This document shows, piece by piece, positions 12,368 to 15,507 of a DNA stretch of 15,507 nucleotides. Source of the DNA: Actinomycetota bacterium (GTDB taxonomy: Bacteria; Actinomycetota; Acidimicrobiia; Acidimicrobiales; CADCTF01); contig JAHWJQ010000027.1 of NCBI GenBank assembly GCA_019348305.1, positions 1-15,507 of the forward strand. The letters run 5' to 3'. The notes below the pieces were generated by a model. It was not told where the DNA came from and made no database searches. It worked only from the letters and a program-made list of their open reading frames with translations. A program made the translations under genes and the position numbers. Each line of letters begins with the position of its first letter. The first letter of the stretch is position 1.

Positions 12368-14032
12368 TCAGCGAAGGGAGCGACGGACGGAGCTGCCGAT
12401 CAGGTCGCCCGAGAAGGTGAGCAGCATCAGCGCCAGCAACGTGGCCAGCACCCCCGGGTAGTGGAATGCCGAGAGCTGGGCGCTCAACAGCCGCCCCAGG
12501 CCGCCGGCGCCCACCAGCCCGACCACGACCGTCTCCCGCACTGTCACCTCCCACCGGTAGAGGCTGTAGGCGACGAAGCGGGGGAGGGCGGCGGGGACCA
12601 CTGCATAGAGCAGGGCTTGGCCGCCCGACGCCCCCTGCAGACGAAGGCCTCGGGCCGGGCGGCTGTCCAGGTTCTCTATGACCTCGGCCATGAGGCGGCC
12701 GAGGATCCCGAAGTTGTAGAGGCCGAGGGCCAGAGCCCCCGGGAGGGGCCCAGGGAAGAGCACGAACAGCAACAGCAGCGCTCCCACCGGCGGGGGGATC
12801 GCCCGGCACAGCAACAGCAGCGACCGCGCCCCGGCAGCTCCGGCCCGCCCAGGCCAGCGGCCGGTCCGGTTGGCCGCCACCAGGGCCACGCCCAGCCCCG
12901 ACAGCGAGGCCACCGCGATAGCCACGACGGCCATCTCCAGGGTCTCCAGGGACAATCGCACCAGCGTCGCCACCTCCGCCGCCCCGAGGTCCGGAGGCCA
13001 GGCCGAGGTGGCCACCTCGCCCAAGAGGCGCCGGCTGCGAGCCGACCACAGGCTGGTGGGGTCGGGGGCCAGGTGCACGGCGGCGACGAGCACCAGCAGA
13101 CCGGTGGCCACGAGCGAGCCGGCCATCAGCCGGTCCCTGCCCCGAGGAGGGGCGACGCCGTCGGCGGCCGCGCCCCGCCGCCGGAGGCGGCTGCTCCACG
13201 CGTCGGCCGCCCCGCACAGCAGCACCAGGGCATAGATGAGGGTCCACATCTCCCGGTAGCGAAGCGACTGGAAGCTCAGCGCCAGCTGGAAGCCCAACCC
13301 GCCGGCCCCGATGATCCCCAGGATGGCAGCCGCTCGGATCGAGCACTCGAAGCGGTAGAACGCGTAGGAGACCATGTCGCCGCGAGCCTGGGGAGCCAGC
13401 GAGTAGAGGATGGCCTGCAGGCGCCCGGCGCCGGAACGGCGGAGGGCATCGAAGGGCCGGCGGGGCGTCTCGTCGAGCAGCTCCGAGAACACCTTCGCGG
13501 TCACCATGCCGTAGGGGATGCCGATGGCGAGGATGCCCACCAACGGGTCGAGGCCCAACACGGTGACCAACAACAGCCCCCACACCACCTCATGGACGCC
13601 ACGGGGGAGGCTCAGCAAGGCCCGAACCGCCACCCAGGCGCGGCGGCCCCCCCGCCCCCCCCCCCACCAGGCCTCCGATGCCAGCACCCCGAAGCCCAGT
13701 CCCAGCACCACGCTCAAGGCGGTGCCGAGCACCGCGTAGGACAGGGTGGTCAGGGCGGCATCCAAGGTCAGCCGGAGGAAGCCGGGGCTCACCTCCGGCC
13801 TCAGCGCCGCAGCCGCGAACCGCCCCAGCAGCTCCCAACCTCCCGGGTTGACCAGCTCCTCCCGCCCCACCCCGGCCCGGCCCAGCGACCAGGCGACGGC
13901 GGCGACGAGGAGCACCACCCACCGCCGGCGGCTCCATCCCCGCCGGTCCCTCGACGTGGCAGGAGCCGGTTGCAGTCCCTCGTGGGCCAGGAGCTCCGGC
14001 TCGGCGGTGCGCAGGTCGGTGGTCAGCGTCAC
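12368..14032 (-). CDS. phnE: PhnE-type ABC importer permease, two modules fused
   Basis: A 554-residue permease, about twice the length of E. coli PhnE (about 260). Residues about 85-280 form one PhnE-like transmembrane module and about 360-545 a second. Each has an ATPase-coupling EAA-type loop (SELLDETPRRPFDALRRSGA near 183-202; AEVIENLDSRPARGLRL in the second half) and each has a GAGGLG motif after it. Residues 1-85 and about 285-345 hold an extra N-terminal span and a linker with a further span. One chain would therefore form the whole membrane channel. The start is GTG 14032, overlapping the upstream ATPase stop by 4 bp (GTGA), so the two are translationally coupled. A C7-G-C11 tract (plus strand) lies in the coding sequence near residues 123-128. 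The substrate class is phosphonate/phosphite-like by homology, but other oxyanions are possible. Confidence 0.9.
   Translation of the reverse strand: MTLTTDLRTAEPELLAHEGLQPAPATSRDRRGWSRRRWVVLLVAAVAWSLGRAGVGREELVNPGGWELLGRFAAAALRPEVSPGFLRLTLDAALTTLSYAVLGTALSVVLGLGFGVLASEAWWGGGRGGRRAWVAVRALLSLPRGVHEVVWGLLLVTVLGLDPLVGILAIGIPYGMVTAKVFSELLDETPRRPFDALRRSGAGRLQAILYSLAPQARGDMVSYAFYRFECSIRAAAILGIIGAGGLGFQLALSFQSLRYREMWTLIYALVLLCGAADAWSSRLRRRGAAADGVAPPRGRDRLMAGSLVATGLLVLVAAVHLAPDPTSLWSARSRRLLGEVATSAWPPDLGAAEVATLVRLSLETLEMAVVAIAVASLSGLGVALVAANRTGRWPGRAGAAGARSLLLLCRAIPPPVGALLLLFVLFPGPLPGALALGLYNFGILGRLMAEVIENLDSRPARGLRLQGASGGQALLYAVVPAALPRFVAYSLYRWEVTVRETVVVGLVGAGGLGRLLSAQLSAFHYPGVLATLLALMLLTFSGDLIGSSVRRSLR
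13647..13665. repeat. C7-G-C11 homopolymer tract inside the permease gene
   Basis: Plus-strand C runs of 7 (13647-13653) and 11 (13655-13665) are separated by one G. On the coding strand they read as G11-C-G7 and encode the glycine-rich cytoplasmic segment WWGGGRGGRR around residues 122-131 of the fused permease. The frame is open through the tract in this sequence. A gain or loss of one base would truncate the protein. Confidence 0.85.
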
Positions 14033-14793
14033 GGCTGGGCAGGCTGTCCTTCGATGCGGTAGAGGGCCTCGCCCACGACATCGTCGACCTGGGAGGCCGG
14101 GAGGTCGAAGGTGACCCGGCCCCCACGAAGGCCGATCACCCGGTCGCAGTGGCTGAGGGCGTAGACAAAGGCGTGAACGCTCACCACCAGTGTCTTCGAT
14201 CGGTCGGTGACCAGGTCGCGGAGCAGGTCCATCACCTCGCGGCCCCGCTCGGGGTCGAGGCTGGAGATGGGCTCGTCGGCCAGGATGGCCACCGGGTCCT
14301 GCACCAGCACCCGGGCCAGGGCCACCCTCTGTTGCTCGCCACCCGACAGTCGGTCGGTCCGCTCGTGCAACTTGTCGGCCACCCCCACCCGGCGCAGGGC
14401 CGCCTCTGCCTCGCCCAGCCGCCGGGGGCGCAGCAGCGACCAGACCGAGGTGTGCAGCGGCCAGCGTGCGAGATGGCCGGCGTTGACGTTGTGCACCACC
14501 CGCAGGGGACCGACCAGGTCGAATTGCTGGGAGATGGTCCCGATGCGCCGGCGGACCGACCGCAGTTCCCGCCCGCTCAGCGTGGACAGGTCCTTCCCCA
14601 GCACCTCCACCCGGCCCTCGCTGGGCTGCACGGCGCCGTTGAGCAGCCCCAAAAGCGTGCTCTTGCCGGCACCGCTGGGGCCGACGACGGCCACCCGCTC
14701 GCCCTCGCCGACCTCGAAGTCGACGTCGGCCAGCGCGGTGAGCCCGCCGTAGCGGACGCTCACCCCCCGCAGCGCGAAGAGCGGCTGGCTCAG
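14029..14793 (-). CDS. phnC: PhnC-type ABC transporter ATP-binding protein
   Basis: Powers import through the fused permease from the cytoplasmic face. The start is unclear. The first beta strand (PLFALRGVSVRYGG) requires a start upstream of GTG 14763, and the only candidate in frame is CTG 14793, which overlaps the binding-protein stop as CTGA, with AAGCGGGGG 6 nt upstream. The frame stays open to 15090, but that extra part is an out-of-frame reading of the binding-protein gene. With CTG the product is 254 residues, a normal size. Motifs are Walker A GPSGAGKST (38-46), Q-loop near Gln89-Gln90, signature LSGGEQQR (149-156), Walker B ending in ILADEP (Asp173, Glu174) and switch His207. The insertion between Q-loop and signature (about 104-125, ARWPLHTSVWSLLRPR) is typical of PhnC. 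All catalytic residues are present. Confidence 0.92.
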   Translation of the reverse strand: MSQPLFALRGVSVRYGGLTALADVDFEVGEGERVAVVGPSGAGKSTLLGLLNGAVQPSEGRVEVLGKDLSTLSGRELRSVRRRIGTISQQFDLVGPLRVVHNVNAGHLARWPLHTSVWSLLRPRRLGEAEAALRRVGVADKLHERTDRLSGGEQQRVALARVLVQDPVAILADEPISSLDPERGREVMDLLRDLVTDRSKTLVVSVHAFVYALSHCDRVIGLRGGRVTFDLPASQVDDVVGEALYRIEGQPAQP

Positions 14794-15086
14794 GAGATCA
14801 ACCCCCGCTTGCGGCCGATCTCTTCGATCTGGCGGTAGTTGCCGTTGTCGGTGGGGATGAACCGCTGGGCGCCGAACAGCTCGAGGATCTGCTTGGCCTT
14901 GGGGTCGCCGGGGTCGAGCCGCCGGAACGCTTGCGACACCCGCCCGACGAAGTCTGGGCCGTAGCGGCTGGCGGCGTCGGGGCCGATCACCCAGTGGTAG
15001 TCGTGGTAGGGGGGTGTGGTGAACAGCGCCCGCACCTTGGCCGGGTCGACCTGCCCCGCCTGCCGAAGGACGCGCCATGACTGCAC
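14790..15086 (-). CDS. phnD: C-terminal fragment of PhnD-like ABC binding protein
   Basis: Only about 95 residues match the family, against about 300 for a complete PhnD-type binding protein. Recognisable are SWRVLRQAGQVDPAKVRAL, the conserved TTPPYHDYHWVIGPD segment, ILELFGAQRFIPTDNGNY and the end IEEIGRKRGLIS. Signal peptide and the first lobe are missing. The frame can be opened at GTG 15086, but that codon is upstream of the homology and has no ribosome site, so it is a formal start only. The homology stops at about 15077, exactly where a plus-strand gene begins. As it stands the importer has no working binding protein. Either this is a real deletion or rearrangement, or two unrelated sequences were joined in assembly. 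The stop overlaps the ATPase start by 4 bp, the normal operon layout. Confidence 0.8.
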   Translation of the reverse strand: MQSWRVLRQAGQVDPAKVRALFTTPPYHDYHWVIGPDAASRYGPDFVGRVSQAFRRLDPGDPKAKQILELFGAQRFIPTDNGNYRQIEEIGRKRGLIS

Positions 15087-15507
15087 GCACCTCTCCCGTC
15101 GCCGCGGTCGAGGCGGAGGCGTCCCAGGTGACGTCGAGCTACGCCGGCGACGAGGAGCGGCCGCTCGGCTCGTTCCTGGTGCTGATGGGGGCGTACGGCG
15201 CGCTCACCGCCGGGCTCGGCGCCGCGGTGAAGCGGCAGGGCCTGCCCGAGCGGCTCCCGCTGCGCGACCTGCTCCTGCTCGGTGTCGCCACGGGCAAGCT
15301 CTCGCGGGTGCTGGCGCGCGACCGGGTCACCAGCCCGCTGCGTGCGCCGGTCACCGAGTTCGAGGACTTCGCCAACGCCAGCGAGGTGGAGGAGTCACCG
15401 CGCGGCACCGGTATGCGGCTGGCGCTCGGCGAGCTGGTCACCTGCCCGTACTGCCTGGCTCAGTGGGTCGGCACCGGGCTGCTCGGCGGGCTGCTGCTCA
15501 AGCCGCG
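15077..15507 (+). CDS. DUF1360 domain-containing protein (N-terminal part)
   Basis: An open frame from ATG 15077 runs off the right edge (143 codons visible). GAAGGA at 15065-15070, six nt before the ATG, is a good ribosome binding site. A polar N-terminus (about 1-32) is followed by a hydrophobic segment GSFLVLMGAYGALTAGLGAA, then LPLRDLLLLGVATGKLSRVLARDRVTSPLRAPVTEFE, and a GELVTCPYCLAQWVG motif with Cys123 and Cys126. That order (membrane segment, arginine-rich DRVTSPLRAP, CPYC followed by a membrane segment) is characteristic of DUF1360 membrane proteins, whose function is unknown. It is divergent from and abuts the broken binding-protein gene, and its ribosome site lies within that gene's remnant. 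The family call is from memory of the motif. Confidence 0.75.
   Translation, partial: MTARTSPVAAVEAEASQVTSSYAGDEERPLGSFLVLMGAYGALTAGLGAAVKRQGLPERLPLRDLLLLGVATGKLSRVLARDRVTSPLRAPVTEFEDFANASEVEESPRGTGMRLALGELVTCPYCLAQWVGTGLLGGLLLKP

Noticed and set aside
11562..13583. 673-codon minus-strand open frame overlapping selO end, DUF2993 and permease
   Set aside because: It runs out of frame through two recognisable genes and yields an Arg/Pro/Gly-rich product with no domain pattern.
12320..14062. 580-codon open frame on the plus strand opposite the permease
   Set aside because: It is antisense to a well-supported PhnE fusion. Its Gln/His/Arg/Gly-rich, low-complexity product is typical of antisense frames in high-GC DNA and matches no family I know.
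14794..15090. N-terminal extension of the PhnC ATPase frame
   Set aside because: It translates the binding-protein gene in the wrong frame; the ABC fold starts right after the binding-protein stop.
1..15507. CRISPR array, tRNA, rRNA, insertion sequence, prophage or defence system
   Set aside because: No spaced direct repeats, RNA gene signatures, transposase, integrase or known defence domains were seen on either strand.

Overview
The window looks like chromosomal DNA of a high-GC actinobacterium. Gene density is high, intergenic gaps run from about 16 to 157 bp, GTG starts are common, and two genes carry the TANNNT-plus-6/7-nt pattern of leaderless actinobacterial transcripts. The protein set (DUF4331, NicO-type metal exporter, M48 protease, PEP carboxylase, membrane FKBP, SelO, DUF2993) would suit Acidimicrobiia or a related lineage, but that placement is inference. 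I see no rRNA, tRNA, CRISPR array, insertion sequence, integrase or phage gene.

Layout. Left edge (minus strand): a lipoprotein of unknown function (622-1536) followed by the start of a secreted DUF4331 protein that runs off the window (1-556). Then, on the plus strand, a NicO/RcnA-type nickel-cobalt exporter with an EF-hand-like loop and a His-rich loop (1624-3222) and a large M48 metalloprotease with an unusual C-terminal extension (3277-5478). PEP carboxylase (ppc, 5504-8263) converges on it. A divergent, probably leaderless gene encodes a membrane-anchored FKBP prolyl isomerase (8421-9050). A sterol desaturase/fatty-acid hydroxylase family membrane protein (9077-9907, minus) is divergent from selO (10012-11658, plus), which is also probably leaderless.

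Right part (minus strand): what remains of a PhnD-PhnC-PhnE type ABC importer. It holds only the last ~95 residues of the binding protein (14790-15086), a complete ATPase (14029-14793, apparently a CTG start with 4-bp overlap) and a double-length permease made of two fused PhnE modules (12368-14032, GTG start with 4-bp overlap). A DUF2993 lipid-binding-like protein (11675-12316) follows 51 bp later. At about 15077 the binding-protein homology stops abruptly where a plus-strand DUF1360 gene begins and runs off the right edge. This is either a real rearrangement that broke the transporter or an assembly junction.

Most genes are housekeeping or envelope functions arranged in alternating directions, so only the transporter (with DUF2993) and possibly the lipoprotein/DUF4331 pair look like operons. 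I found no convincing multi-gene undescribed system. The items most worth a second look are the broken transporter junction, the M48 protease with two predicted PH-like C-terminal domains, the EF-hand-like loop in the metal exporter, and the G11/G7 homopolymer inside the fused permease.
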